In this document: positions 1 through 7,217 of the stretch, piece by piece | Position numbering within the stretch: position 1 is the stretch's first letter | How the letters are laid out: each line of letters begins with the position of its first letter | From: Chromatiales bacterium | GTDB taxonomy: Bacteria; Pseudomonadota; Gammaproteobacteria; Chromatiales; Chromatiaceae | DNA length: 8,626 nt | Direction of reading: 5' to 3' | Assembly (NCBI GenBank): GCA_024639625.1 | Contig: JAHEIA010000105.1 | Span: forward strand, 1 to 8,626 | Notes under the pieces: generated by a model | The model's database searches: none | Seen by the model: only the letters and a program-made list of their open reading frames with translations | What the model was told of the DNA's origin: nothing | Translations under genes and position numbers: made by a program

Positions 1-309
1 CACGATGTCGCGGATCGTCCTGCAGTTCTCTCTCACCATGCGCAGGCTGGAGAGCAGAGAGCCCGGGTTCTGCAGGTCGCCGATCAAGAAGCGTAGCGCC
101 CTGCGCTCGTTGCACTCCTGATTCTTGATTCTCTCGCGGAATATCTCCAGCGTGCCGCTGATCCAGATGAGTTTTTCCCATCCCGGCGCAATCGCCGCCG
201 GCAGGTCCAGCAGTAAGTTGGTGTTCACGCTTACCAGGCGCGCGATGCCTTCCGCACGCTCCAGGTAGCGCGCCATCCAATAGATGTTTTCGGCTACACG
301 AGACAGCAT
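1..309 (-). CDS. Alpha-E domain protein (DUF403), N-terminal part, runs off left edge
   Basis: The first 103 codons are present and the reading frame is open to base 1. The start MLSRVAENIYWMARYLERAE is the hallmark N-terminus of the alpha-E (DUF403) family, an all-helical domain of roughly 310 residues, so about two thirds of the gene is missing. Further family-like segments are GTLEIFRER, RRALRFLIGD and NPGSLLSSLRMVREN. The start is well set: AAGGAG lies at 316-321, six bases before the ATG. The biochemical role is unknown. The family almost always accompanies circularly permuted ATP-grasp proteins, as here, where the ATP-grasp stop is only 24 nt upstream, so the two are probably one operon. 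The inferred role is a partner or scaffold in an ATP-dependent peptide-ligation reaction; nothing catalytic is visible in this part. The family call is secure, the function is not. Confidence 0.93.
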   Translation of the reverse strand, partial: MLSRVAENIYWMARYLERAEGIARLVSVNTNLLLDLPAAIAPGWEKLIWISGTLEIFRERIKNQECNERRALRFLIGDLQNPGSLLSSLRMVRENCRTIRDIV

Positions 310-315
310 CTGTTG

Positions 316-321
316 CTCCTT
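316..321 (-). promoter_or_regulatory. Shine-Dalgarno of the alpha-E gene
   Basis: AAGGAG on the minus strand lies six bases upstream of the ATG at 309-307, within the 24-nt gap after the ATP-grasp stop. It is the clearest ribosome binding site in the window. It fixes the alpha-E start and supports translation from a shared ATP-grasp/alpha-E mRNA. Confidence 0.8.
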
Positions 322-333
322 CCGGCCGCGCGC

Positions 334-1797
334 TCAGGTGCGCCGTATTTCCCCACCATCGACGATCCAGGTATCTTTGCTGCCGCCGCCTTGGGACGAA
401 TTCACCACCAGCGACCCCTTGCGCAAAGCGACCCGGGTGAGCCCGCCCATGGTCACTTGAATTCGATCGGAGGACAGTATGAAAGGACGCAGATCCACGT
501 GCCGCGGCTCGACGCCGCGACCGACGACCGTGGGCACCGTGGAAAGGTTGATCACCGGCTGCGCGATGTAATTGCGCGGACGTTTGCGGATCAACTCGGC
601 GAAAAGCTCACGCTCGGCCTTGGTCGACTGCGGCCCCATCAGCATGCCATAGCCCCCCGACTCGTTGGCCGGTTTGACCACCAGCTCCTGGAGGTTGGCC
701 AGCACATGCTCGCGCTCCTCCGGATACATGCAGCGAAACGTCGGCACGTTCTTGATCAGCGGTTTTTCGCCGAGGTAGTACTCGATGATCTGCGGCACGA
801 AGGCATATACGACCTTGTCGTCCGCCACCCCGGCGCCGGGCGCATTGGCCAGCGCCACGGTTCCCGCCTTCCAGGCCCGCAACAACCCGGGAACCCCCAA
901 CACGGAATCGACGGCGAACGCCTCAGGATCTATGAATAGGTCGTCGATGCGGCGATAGATCACGTCCACGCGGGCTGGACCATCTACCGTTCGCATGTAG
1001 ACACAGTCGTCTTCGGCAACGAACAGGTCGCGTCCCTCGACCAGTTCGCAGCCCATCTGCTGCGCCAGGTAACTGTGCTCGAAATACGCGGAGTTGTAGA
1101 TCCCGGGCGTGAGCACCACCACCTCGGGGTAATCCGCCGGCCGCGGCGACAGGGCGGCCAGGGTGTCGAAAAGCTGGGACGGATAGTCGTCGACGGGCAG
1201 GGGGCCATAAGCCCCGAACAGCTCCGGGAACACACGCTTGGTTACCAGGCGATTCTCCAGCATGTAGGAAACGCCCGAGGGGACGCGCAGGTTGTCCTCC
1301 AGGACATACATGGTGCCGTCCGTGCCACGGATCAGGTCCGATCCACAGATATGCGCCCAGATCCCCAGCGGCGGATTCACGCCCACACACTGCTCGCGGA
1401 AGTTCTGCGATTCCTCCAGTACCTCCGCCGGGAATACTCCGTCCTTGACGATCTGCTGCTCGTGGTACAGGTCGTCGATAAAAAGATTGAGCGCGTGAAC
1501 CCGCTGTTTAAGGCCTGCTTCTACGCGCTCCCACTCGGCCTTGGCAATGATTCGCGGGATGATGTCGAACGGCCAAGCGCGGTCGATGGTTCCTTCCTCC
1601 TTGGTGTACACCGTAAAGGTGACGCCCATTCCCTTGATCGCGAGCTCGGCGGCTAACTGACGCGCCGCAAGTTCCTCTTGATCCATCGAAGAAAGGCGGC
1701 GCAGCAGATTCCTGGCGTGGCCGCGCGAGCGCCCGCTGCGCTGCACTAACTCGTCGTACACCTGCTCCAACGGGTAAGTTTTCCAATCGATACTCAT
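334..1797 (-). CDS. Circularly permuted ATP-grasp family protein (DUF404/DUF407 type)
   Basis: A 487-residue protein of the circularly permuted type-2 ATP-grasp family (CP_ATPgrasp), predicted to form amide bonds using ATP through an acyl-phosphate; its substrate is unknown. Family blocks in order (numbered from MSIDW): [20 protein letters not shown] near 58-77, [19 protein letters not shown] 165-183, [17 protein letters not shown] 229-245, YRRIDD 281-286, [18 protein letters not shown] 318-335, [13 protein letters not shown] 373-385 (probable nucleotide-binding Lys and Gly-rich loop), HVDLRPF 433-439, and [13 protein letters not shown] 465-477 near the C-terminus. All blocks look intact and the length is normal. 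The ATG at 1797 is preferred over the in-frame ATG at 1836 because GAGG lies about nine bases before it and the 13 extra residues do not resemble the family. It is cotranscribed with the alpha-E gene and divergent from Anbu, its usual genomic partner. Confidence 0.93.
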   Translation of the reverse strand: MSIDWKTYPLEQVYDELVQRSGRSRGHARNLLRRLSSMDQEELAARQLAAELAIKGMGVTFTVYTKEEGTIDRAWPFDIIPRIIAKAEWERVEAGLKQRVHALNLFIDDLYHEQQIVKDGVFPAEVLEESQNFREQCVGVNPPLGIWAHICGSDLIRGTDGTMYVLEDNLRVPSGVSYMLENRLVTKRVFPELFGAYGPLPVDDYPSQLFDTLAALSPRPADYPEVVVLTPGIYNSAYFEHSYLAQQMGCELVEGRDLFVAEDDCVYMRTVDGPARVDVIYRRIDDLFIDPEAFAVDSVLGVPGLLRAWKAGTVALANAPGAGVADDKVVYAFVPQIIEYYLGEKPLIKNVPTFRCMYPEEREHVLANLQELVVKPANESGGYGMLMGPQSTKAERELFAELIRKRPRNYIAQPVINLSTVPTVVGRGVEPRHVDLRPFILSSDRIQVTMGGLTRVALRKGSLVVNSSQGGGSKDTWIVDGGEIRRT

Positions 1798-1865
1798 ATG
1801 CCGCCTCGTACGCATTCCGTACCAGCTTGCCTGCAATCAAGATATCGCCGCTGAGGAGTTGCTTC

Positions 1866-1886
1866 TGGCGGCGACGCGCGCCGCCA
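1866..1886. repeat. Perfect 8-bp inverted repeat in the divergent Anbu/ATP-grasp control region
   Basis: TGGCGGCG (1866-1873) and CGCCGCCA (1879-1886) are perfect inverted arms around the 5-base centre ACGCG. The repeat lies 69 bp upstream of the ATP-grasp start and about 55 bp upstream of the predicted -35 of Anbu. It could be an operator or a hairpin in the leader of the ATP-grasp mRNA. In GC-rich DNA a chance arm of this length is not rare, so function is uncertain. Confidence 0.35.
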
Positions 1887-1940
1887 CAGGATAACGCCGT
1901 GCTACCCATTTTGGCCAACGAAAAATTTCACCACGGCCGA

Positions 1941-1969
1941 GTGACGAAAATGAAAAGCAAGGATAGAAT
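1941..1969 (+). promoter_or_regulatory. Predicted sigma70-type promoter of the Anbu gene
   Basis: GTGACG (1941-1946, 4 of 6 to TTGACA), a 17-bp spacer and TAGAAT (1964-1969, 5 of 6 to TATAAT) lie in the most AT-rich patch of the 218-bp divergent region. The predicted transcript starts near 1976, giving a leader of about 40 nt. The leader carries a small hairpin (TCCGC 1980-1984 with GCGGA 1992-1996) just ahead of the ribosome binding site GAGGTG (2006-2011). No equally good promoter was found on the other strand for the ATP-grasp gene. Confidence 0.5.
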
Positions 1970-2015
1970 CAGACCCTTATCCGCACCTTTGGCGGACCCT
2001 TTCTCGAGGTGATGT

Positions 2016-2789
2016 ATGACTTACTGTCTCGGCCTGGCGCTCGAACAGGGCCTGGTGTTTGCAAGCGACTCACGGACCAATGCAGGGGTCGACTACGTCA
2101 CGACCTATAGTAAGATGCATATCTTCAAACCGGCCGCGGACCGGGTTTTCGTCATCCTTTCCGCGGGCAACCTGGGAACTACCCAGGAAGTCATGAACCA
2201 CATCCAGAGAGATCTGGACTATCCCTCCGGCACGCCCAATCTCGCCAGTGTTCGGTACCTGTTCGAAGCCGCCGAGTACGTAGGTCAAGTCAGCGTCGCC
2301 ATACAGCGCGAGCACGGCAAAGCGTTATCGCAGAGCGGCGTCAGCGGGGAGACCACACTGGTCATCGGAGGCCAGATCAAAGGCCAGCCCCACGGCCTGG
2401 CCATGATCTATCCCCAGGGCAACTACATTACCGCTTCCCCAGAAACTCCGTTCCTGCAGATCGGTGAGAGCAAATACGGGAAACCGGCACTGGACCGCAT
2501 CGTGAGCCCGCAGATGAGTCTCGATGACGGTGCCCGACTGACTCTCGTTTCTCTCGATGGAACGACCCGCTCGAACATCACCGTGGGTCCGCCATTCGAG
2601 CTGGCGATCTACCCGAAAGACAGCCTCGAGATCAGCCACCGCTGCAAGTTCGATGCGGAGGATCCACGGCTGAAGATGCTCCGGGAGAGCTGGAACGCCG
2701 GCATCCGCACCGCCTTCGAGCAGCTTCCCAAATTCGAATGGGAGCCAGCCGATCAAGCGCCACGACTGCCCGCGGGACCGGCGGCATAG
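2016..2789 (+). CDS. Anbu, proteasome-type (Ntn-hydrolase) peptidase, ancestral beta subunit
   Basis: A 257-residue protein of the Anbu family (COG3484), the bacterial relative of proteasome beta subunits and HslV. It starts MTYC, so removal of Met leaves Thr1 as the nucleophile. In mature numbering Asp17 (in FASDSRTNAGVD) and Lys32 (in YSKMH) occupy the usual proteasomal active-site positions. Other family blocks are SAGNLGTTQ 49-57, GGQIKG 118-123, TPFLQIGESKYGKP 144-157, TRSNITVGPP 184-193 and a C-terminal helix near LRESWNAGIRTAF. It is expected to be a cytoplasmic self-assembling oligomer; substrates and any partner ATPase are not established. GAGGTG sits four bases before the ATG, and an out-of-frame ATG overlaps at 2012. 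It is divergent from ATP-grasp and alpha-E genes, the usual family neighbourhood, which suggests it trims or degrades something those enzymes make or modify. Confidence 0.95.
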   Translation: MTYCLGLALEQGLVFASDSRTNAGVDYVTTYSKMHIFKPAADRVFVILSAGNLGTTQEVMNHIQRDLDYPSGTPNLASVRYLFEAAEYVGQVSVAIQREHGKALSQSGVSGETTLVIGGQIKGQPHGLAMIYPQGNYITASPETPFLQIGESKYGKPALDRIVSPQMSLDDGARLTLVSLDGTTRSNITVGPPFELAIYPKDSLEISHRCKFDAEDPRLKMLRESWNAGIRTAFEQLPKFEWEPADQAPRLPAGPAA

Positions 2790-2822
2790 GAAATTAAGTA
2801 TCGTCTCCCAGGCGCTGTACAG

Positions 2823-2835
2823 CCCCGACTCGGGG
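2823..2835. terminator. Possible weak terminator hairpin between the convergent Anbu and hrpA genes
   Basis: CCCCG (2823-2827), loop ACT, CGGGG (2831-2835) form a 5-bp GC hairpin in the 47-nt gap between the two convergent stop codons. It overlaps the end of a 10-bp palindrome, GCTGTACAGC (2814-2823). There is no T-tract on either side, so it is not a classical intrinsic terminator. It is the only candidate in the gap. Confidence 0.25.
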
Positions 2836-2836
2836 A

Positions 2837-5800
2837 TCACAACCCGAGATCCCGCCAGCGCTTCTCGAGCCGTTTGACAGAGACTGGATACTGGGTCTTC
2901 AACTGCTGAGCAAACAAAGACACCCGCAGTTCCTCGAGGGCCCAGCGCAATTCTTCGATGCGCTCGTCACGCTTGCCGTCCCTGCGGTTCTGCTCCTCGC
3001 GGCGTCGCCATTCGCTGGATAACCACGCCATTTGCTGCATGCGCTCCTGGTCGCGCGCGGCTGCATAGGGAAGCGTCTCCAAGCGCAACTCGACGGCCCT
3101 CAGATAGCGTTCGAAATGCCGCAACACCGGATAGGGAGTGCACGCAAGAAAGCCCCGGAAGACCAATCGGTCGAGCTGCTCACGCATATCCGCCACCGAG
3201 TCCGCCCAAGCCACCTGGGTGGTTGCGGAAAGTTTCTTACGCGCCTCGTGGTAGCGCTCCAAGATACGACCTACCAGCTCGCAGATCTCTCCGGCTTTGG
3301 GAATCAAAGACGCCTTGCCCGCCGCGATCCGGGCATCGAAGTCGTGTCGGCTGCCAAGCGGCGGTTGATCCTCCAGGAAACAACAATCCACGGTCAGGTC
3401 GACCAGCGCCTGAGTGAGATCCTGTTCCGGCATCGCGAGCAACCCGGCCGGCGGCGGAGCGACGCTGGCGTAGACCAGCTGCATCCGCTGCAGACCGGGC
3501 AGGTTCTTGCGCAGGTAGCGCATCTCCCGCGCAAGACGCAGCATGATCAACCTCCGCAGGCCGCTACGCCGGGCGGCGGCAGCACTGGCTGGCGAATCCA
3601 GGATGCGAATACTGACGCTCTCACCACGGTCGACCAAGGCGGGAAAGCCGCGCAGCTTCACCCCACCCCGATCGAGTGCCACGCTCTCGGGCAGGGCGGG
3701 GAAATCCCAATCGGTGATGCCGTCGCGCTCCAGATCCGAGGCCGGCAAAGCGGCAAAGCTTTGCCTTATCTGCTCCCCGAACCCGCGTTTCAAGGCCAGC
3801 AGATCGCGTCCCGCGGCTAGTACACGCCCTCCGCCATCGAGCAGGCGAAAATTCATCCGCAGATGGTCCGGAAGATCGCCCGTATTCCATGCGTCCTCGG
3901 GAACGTGCACACCGGTAATCCGCTTCAGCGCCTCGGCGAGGGCGCGCGTCAAGGAACGATCCGCAACCTGTAGCGTCTCCAGGCAGCGGTCCACGGTTTC
4001 CGGGATCGGCACGAAGGATCTGCGCAATGCCTTCGGCAGCCCGCGCAGCAGGGCGATCGCCCGTTCCCGAAGCAGCCCGGGTACCAGCCACTCACAGCGC
4101 TCTTCAGATACTTGATTGACTAGCTCTAGGGGGACCAATAGGGTCACTCCGTCGGCCGTGCCGCCGGGATCGAAATGATATTCCAGGGGCAAATCGAGAC
4201 CGTCCAGGCCTAGCGTATCGGGAAATTGATCCTTGCTCACCGCCCGGGCGTCCTGCCGCATCACGTCCTGCAGGCGCATATGCAAGATCTTGCGCTGGCT
4301 CTTGACCGCCTGACGAAGCCACTGCTCGAAGGCCGGGCCGTTGCACACGTCGGCAGGAACCCGCTGCGCATAGAACTGATACAGGCCCTCCTCGTCGACC
4401 AGCAAGTCCGCCCGCCGCGACTTGTGTTCCTGGTCCCGGACGGAATCGATCAATTCCTGATTGTGGCGAAAGAACGGCGCCCGGGTCTGGAAGTCTCCTT
4501 CCACGAGGGCGAAGCGCAGGAAGATCTCGCGCGCCTCCACGGGATTGATCGGGCCATAATTGACCTTGCGCCGCGGAACCAAGGTGAGTCCGAATAGGGA
4601 CACCTTCTCGTAGGCTGCTACCTGCCCCCGATTGCGTTCCCAGTGCGGTTCGGAATAGCTGCGCTGCACCAGGTGTCCGGCGGCGGCCTCAACCCACTCG
4701 GGGTCGATCCTGCCCAGGGTTCGGGCATACACCTTCGCGGTTTCGACGACCTCGGCGGCCATCACCCATTTGGGCGATTTGGCAAACAGCCCGGAGCCCG
4801 GAAAAACGTGAAACCGCGAGCCCCTGACCCCAAGATACTCGCGGCCGCGGTCACGCATCCCGATGTTGCTCAACAATCCACTCAGCAAGGCGCGATGGAT
4901 CTCCTCGTAACCCGCATCCGCCTGGTTGTCGCGGAAGCCCATGTCATGCATCTGCACCCGCAGCTGCTGGTGGATGTCGTGCCACTCCTGAACCCGGGTC
5001 CAGGACAGGAACCGCTCGCGGCACATGGCGCGGAATTTGCGCCGGGTCAGATGCTCGCGGCGCTCCTCCAGAAAGCGCCACAGGGAGAGAAAACCCAGGA
5101 AGTCGGAGTCATCGTCGCGGTGTAGGGCATGCGCCTGATCCGCCAACTGTTGTTTGTCCAAGGGTCGGTCGCGCGGGTCCTGTACGCTCAGGGCCGCAGC
5201 CACGATCAGTACTTCACGCAGGCAACGCCAATCGGCCGCCGCCAACAACATGCGACCGACGCGCGGATCCACCGGGAGACGCGCGATCTGGCGGCCGATC
5301 CGGGTCACCCGACGATCCGCTCCCACGGCGCCGATCTCCTCCAGGGTTCGATAGCCGTCCTTGATCAGTCTCCGATCCGGGGGGTCGACGAAGGGGAAAT
5401 CCTCGATCTCCCCAAACCCCAACACCTTCATCTGTAAGATCACCGAAGCCAGGTTGGTGCGCAGAATCTCTGGCTCGGTATAATCCCTGCGATCGGCGAA
5501 GTCTTGTTCCGAATACAGACGAATGCACACACCGGCAGCCACGCGGCCGCAGCGCCCCTTGCGCTGGTCCGCGCTGGCTCTCGAGATGGGTTCCACCGGC
5601 AGGCGCTGAATCTTGCTGCGGTGGCTGTAGCGGCTGATCCGGGCAAACCCTGTGTCGATCACGTAGCGGATACCCGGCACCGTGAGCGAGGTTTCCGCCA
5701 CATTGGTCGCGAGGACGATGCGCCGGCCGCCGTGGGATTGGAATACCCGCCCCTGCTCCGCGGCCCCCAATCGGGCGTAGAGCGGTAACACCTCGGTGAG

Positions 5801-6742
5801 CTGCATTTTGTGTTTGCGCAGGGTCTCGGCGGTGTCTCGGATCTCACGCTCGCCGCTGAGAAACACCAGGATATCGCCACGGTCGATCCGCGAAAGCTCG
5901 TCGACCGCATCGACGATCGATTGCTGCATGACCTCCTCACGCTCGCCGACATTCTCCTCGTCAGGGACCCGATAACGCACCTCCACTGGGTAGGTGCGGC
6001 CCGAGACTTCGATGATCGGAGCACCATCGAAGTGCTGCGAGAAGCGCTGTGGATCGATAGTCGCGGAAGTGACCACAACCTTCAGATCCGGTCGCTTGGG
6101 CAGCAGTTGCCGCAGATAACCGAGCAGGAAATCGATGTTGAGGCTGCGTTCGTGGGCCTCATCGACGATCAGGGTGTCGTACTGGTTGAGATAGCGGTCC
6201 TGCTGGATCTCCGCCAGCAAGATTCCGTCAGTCATCAGCTTGACCTGAGTCTCGGGGCGCACCCGGTCACTGAAACGCACCTTGTAGCCGACCGTCGACC
6301 CTAGGTCACGGTTCAGCTCCTGAGCAATTCGCGACGCGAGGCTGCGCGCCGCGATGCGTCGCGGCTGGGTGTGCCCAATACGCCCCACCACGCCACGCCC
6401 CAAGGCGAGGCAGATCTTCGGGATCTGGGTCGACTTTCCGGATCCGGTCTCTCCGCACAGCACGACCACCTGGTTGCGATCGATCTCCGCGGCGATCTCC
6501 CGCCAACGCTCGCTGACCGGTAGCTGCGCGGGAAACTCCGGGGTGGGCGCCTGCCGGCGCCGCTCCTCGACGACCGAGCGAGAACGCTCGATTTCCCGCA
6601 AAAGCTGCCGCAAGCCCTGTTCCTGGGGCTGACCTTCGCGGATGCGGTGGCGCAGCGAGGCCAAACGGCGACGCAGCTTGAAGCGGTCCTGCAGCAGGCA
6701 GGCGTCGATATCGCGGCGACTGGGAAGAGCGGGAGAACTCAC
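2837..6742 (-). CDS. hrpA: ATP-dependent RNA helicase HrpA (DEAH box)
   Basis: A 1301-residue protein, close to the 1300 of E. coli HrpA and alignable with it from residue 13 to the end. It is a 3'-5' DEAH/RHA-type RNA helicase acting in the cytoplasm; in E. coli it is linked to mRNA processing and to rescue of collided ribosomes. Motifs in order: Walker A GETGSGKST 97-105, TQPRR 125-129, DEAH 194-197, SAT 226-228, YPVEVRYR 251-258, TNVAETS 346-352, QRKGRCGR 393-400. These are followed by the winged-helix/ratchet, an OB-like region, and the long HrpA-specific C-terminal half (EHKSRR, ADGVTLLVPL, WALEELRVSLFAQQL). No key residue is missing and there is no frameshift. The start is GTG at 6742, since the family-like N-terminus begins by residue 13 and no nearby ATG exists. 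The leader has no clear Shine-Dalgarno sequence. It is convergent with Anbu and appears monocistronic. Confidence 0.97.
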   Translation of the reverse strand: MSSPALPSRRDIDACLLQDRFKLRRRLASLRHRIREGQPQEQGLRQLLREIERSRSVVEERRRQAPTPEFPAQLPVSERWREIAAEIDRNQVVVLCGETGSGKSTQIPKICLALGRGVVGRIGHTQPRRIAARSLASRIAQELNRDLGSTVGYKVRFSDRVRPETQVKLMTDGILLAEIQQDRYLNQYDTLIVDEAHERSLNIDFLLGYLRQLLPKRPDLKVVVTSATIDPQRFSQHFDGAPIIEVSGRTYPVEVRYRVPDEENVGEREEVMQQSIVDAVDELSRIDRGDILVFLSGEREIRDTAETLRKHKMQLTEVLPLYARLGAAEQGRVFQSHGGRRIVLATNVAETSLTVPGIRYVIDTGFARISRYSHRSKIQRLPVEPISRASADQRKGRCGRVAAGVCIRLYSEQDFADRRDYTEPEILRTNLASVILQMKVLGFGEIEDFPFVDPPDRRLIKDGYRTLEEIGAVGADRRVTRIGRQIARLPVDPRVGRMLLAAADWRCLREVLIVAAALSVQDPRDRPLDKQQLADQAHALHRDDDSDFLGFLSLWRFLEERREHLTRRKFRAMCRERFLSWTRVQEWHDIHQQLRVQMHDMGFRDNQADAGYEEIHRALLSGLLSNIGMRDRGREYLGVRGSRFHVFPGSGLFAKSPKWVMAAEVVETAKVYARTLGRIDPEWVEAAAGHLVQRSYSEPHWERNRGQVAAYEKVSLFGLTLVPRRKVNYGPINPVEAREIFLRFALVEGDFQTRAPFFRHNQELIDSVRDQEHKSRRADLLVDEEGLYQFYAQRVPADVCNGPAFEQWLRQAVKSQRKILHMRLQDVMRQDARAVSKDQFPDTLGLDGLDLPLEYHFDPGGTADGVTLLVPLELVNQVSEERCEWLVPGLLRERAIALLRGLPKALRRSFVPIPETVDRCLETLQVADRSLTRALAEALKRITGVHVPEDAWNTGDLPDHLRMNFRLLDGGGRVLAAGRDLLALKRGFGEQIRQSFAALPASDLERDGITDWDFPALPESVALDRGGVKLRGFPALVDRGESVSIRILDSPASAAAARRSGLRRLIMLRLAREMRYLRKNLPGLQRMQLVYASVAPPPAGLLAMPEQDLTQALVDLTVDCCFLEDQPPLGSRHDFDARIAAGKASLIPKAGEICELVGRILERYHEARKKLSATTQVAWADSVADMREQLDRLVFRGFLACTPYPVLRHFERYLRAVELRLETLPYAAARDQERMQQMAWLSSEWRRREEQNRRDGKRDERIEELRWALEELRVSLFAQQLKTQYPVSVKRLEKRWRDLGL

Positions 6743-6768
6743 GGCAAGCGGATTCGGCCAAAGCGGCT

Positions 6769-6797
6769 ATTGTACGGGTGTCCCCCGCCACCGCCAA
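6769..6797 (-). promoter_or_regulatory. Predicted sigma70-type promoter of hrpA
   Basis: Read on the minus strand, TTGGCG (6797-6792, 4 of 6), a 17-bp spacer and TACAAT (6774-6769, 5 of 6) stand out in otherwise very GC-rich DNA. Transcription would begin near 6762, leaving only about 20 nt before the GTG start. This supports the chosen start codon and implies a very short leader. Confidence 0.55.
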
Positions 6798-6834
6798 AAC
6801 CGGAGCGCCGCCAAGCCGGACACGGGGCCCGTGC

Positions 6835-6867
6835 GGGGCGGCAGGAGGGGGAGAAGGGGTTCCGGGG
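6835..6867 (+). other. G-quadruplex motif upstream of hrpA
   Basis: Four runs of four or more G occur within 33 bases of the plus strand: 6835-6838, 6847-6851, 6856-6859 and 6864-6867, with loops of 8, 4 and 4 bases. This meets the usual G4 pattern with four-layer tracts. It lies about 38 bp beyond the predicted -35 of hrpA, on the strand that is template for hrpA. The last two runs also form part of the 6854-6875 hairpin, so the two structures exclude each other. Confidence 0.5.
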
Positions 6868-6875
6868 AACCTCTT
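6854..6875 (+). repeat. 9-bp hairpin with CGGG tetraloop
   Basis: AAGGGGTTC (6854-6862) pairs with GAACCTCTT (6867-6875) around the loop CGGG, giving nine pairs including one G-U. No T-tract follows on either strand, so a terminator is unlikely. It shares bases with the G-quadruplex motif. Confidence 0.45.
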
Positions 6876-6974
6876 GCACAAGGAAAGCGACCTACCCCGC
6901 GATGTCCGGTCCGCGGAACAGAACCATGGGTAGGCGCGTCCCTCCGCTTTACCCCTCTGCAATACGCTCACCCA

Positions 6975-7034
6975 CCGTCTTTAACTGGCCTCTTTGCGGC
7001 CCAACAAGCGGTGCACGACACCCGGTTGAGACGG
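6975..7034 (+). repeat. Long imperfect inverted repeat with 32-nt interior
   Basis: Bases 6975-6988 (CCGTCTTTAACTGG) can pair with 7021-7034 (CCCGGTTGAGACGG) in 11 of 14 positions counting one G-U, with an uninterrupted outer CCGTCT/AGACGG arm. The interior holds a second short stem (GGCC at 6987-6990 with GGCC at 6998-7001), which competes for the end of the left arm. This could be part of a structured RNA or of a mobile repeat. The support is base pairing only. Confidence 0.3.
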
Positions 7035-7059
7035 CGTGCGGAGATGTGACCGATGGCCG

Positions 7060-7078
7060 GCGGTTGCGCCGCAACCGC
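7060..7078. repeat. Perfect 8-bp hairpin / inverted repeat
   Basis: GCGGTTGC (7060-7067) and GCAACCGC (7071-7078) are perfect inverted arms around GCC. It is symmetric on both strands and lies in the middle of the gene-free stretch, far from either start codon. It is followed by GTGGGC rather than a T-run, so it is not an intrinsic terminator. It may belong to a dispersed repeat. Confidence 0.4.
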
Positions 7079-7171
7079 GTGGGCTTCCGGCTTGCGTACG
7101 GGCGAAGACCGCATTGCCGCGAGGGCCATAGGTCCGAGGCAAAGAACATACCCGGCGGGTGATGATAGATC

Positions 7172-7187
7172 CCCTGCCGGAGCAGGG
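7172..7187 (+). repeat. 6-bp GC hairpin next to the putative plus-strand promoter
   Basis: CCCTGC (7172-7177), loop CGGA, GCAGGG (7182-7187) form a perfect short hairpin that ends one base before the TTGACC candidate -35 element. It could be an operator-like site for the exported-protein gene, or a chance GC palindrome. Confidence 0.3.
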
Positions 7188-7188
7188 C

Positions 7189-7217
7189 TTGACCTGTAGC
7201 CGCCCGGGTTGCAGCAT
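7189..7217 (+). promoter_or_regulatory. Weak candidate promoter for the exported-protein gene
   Basis: TTGACC (7189-7194) matches the -35 consensus in 5 of 6 positions. The best -10 at 17-bp spacing is CAGCAT (7212-7217), only 3 of 6. Transcription from here would begin near 7224. That rules out the upstream TTG codon at 7209 as a start but fits ATG at 7275 or 7299. Confidence 0.25.

Noticed and set aside
313..939. Plus-strand open frame of 208 codons antisense to the ATP-grasp gene
   Set aside because: It lies wholly opposite a strongly supported gene. Its translation shows the His/Arg/Gly-rich bias typical of antisense shadows.
1798..1836. Longer ATP-grasp start at ATG 1836 (13 extra residues)
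   Set aside because: The extra residues do not resemble the family and have no good ribosome binding site, while ATG 1797 has GAGG at suitable spacing.
3032..3820. Plus-strand open frame of 262 codons antisense to hrpA, the longest of many there
   Set aside because: hrpA is supported along its entire length by family similarity. The antisense translation has no domain and no convincing start signal.
6854..6875. Intrinsic terminator
   Set aside because: The stem is good but no T-run follows on either strand, and no gene ends nearby toward it.
6800..7160. Fragment of a group II intron (GTGCG-like motif, GC hairpins)
   Set aside because: No domain V hairpin with its catalytic triad and no reverse transcriptase remnant could be found; the GTGCG match is trivial.
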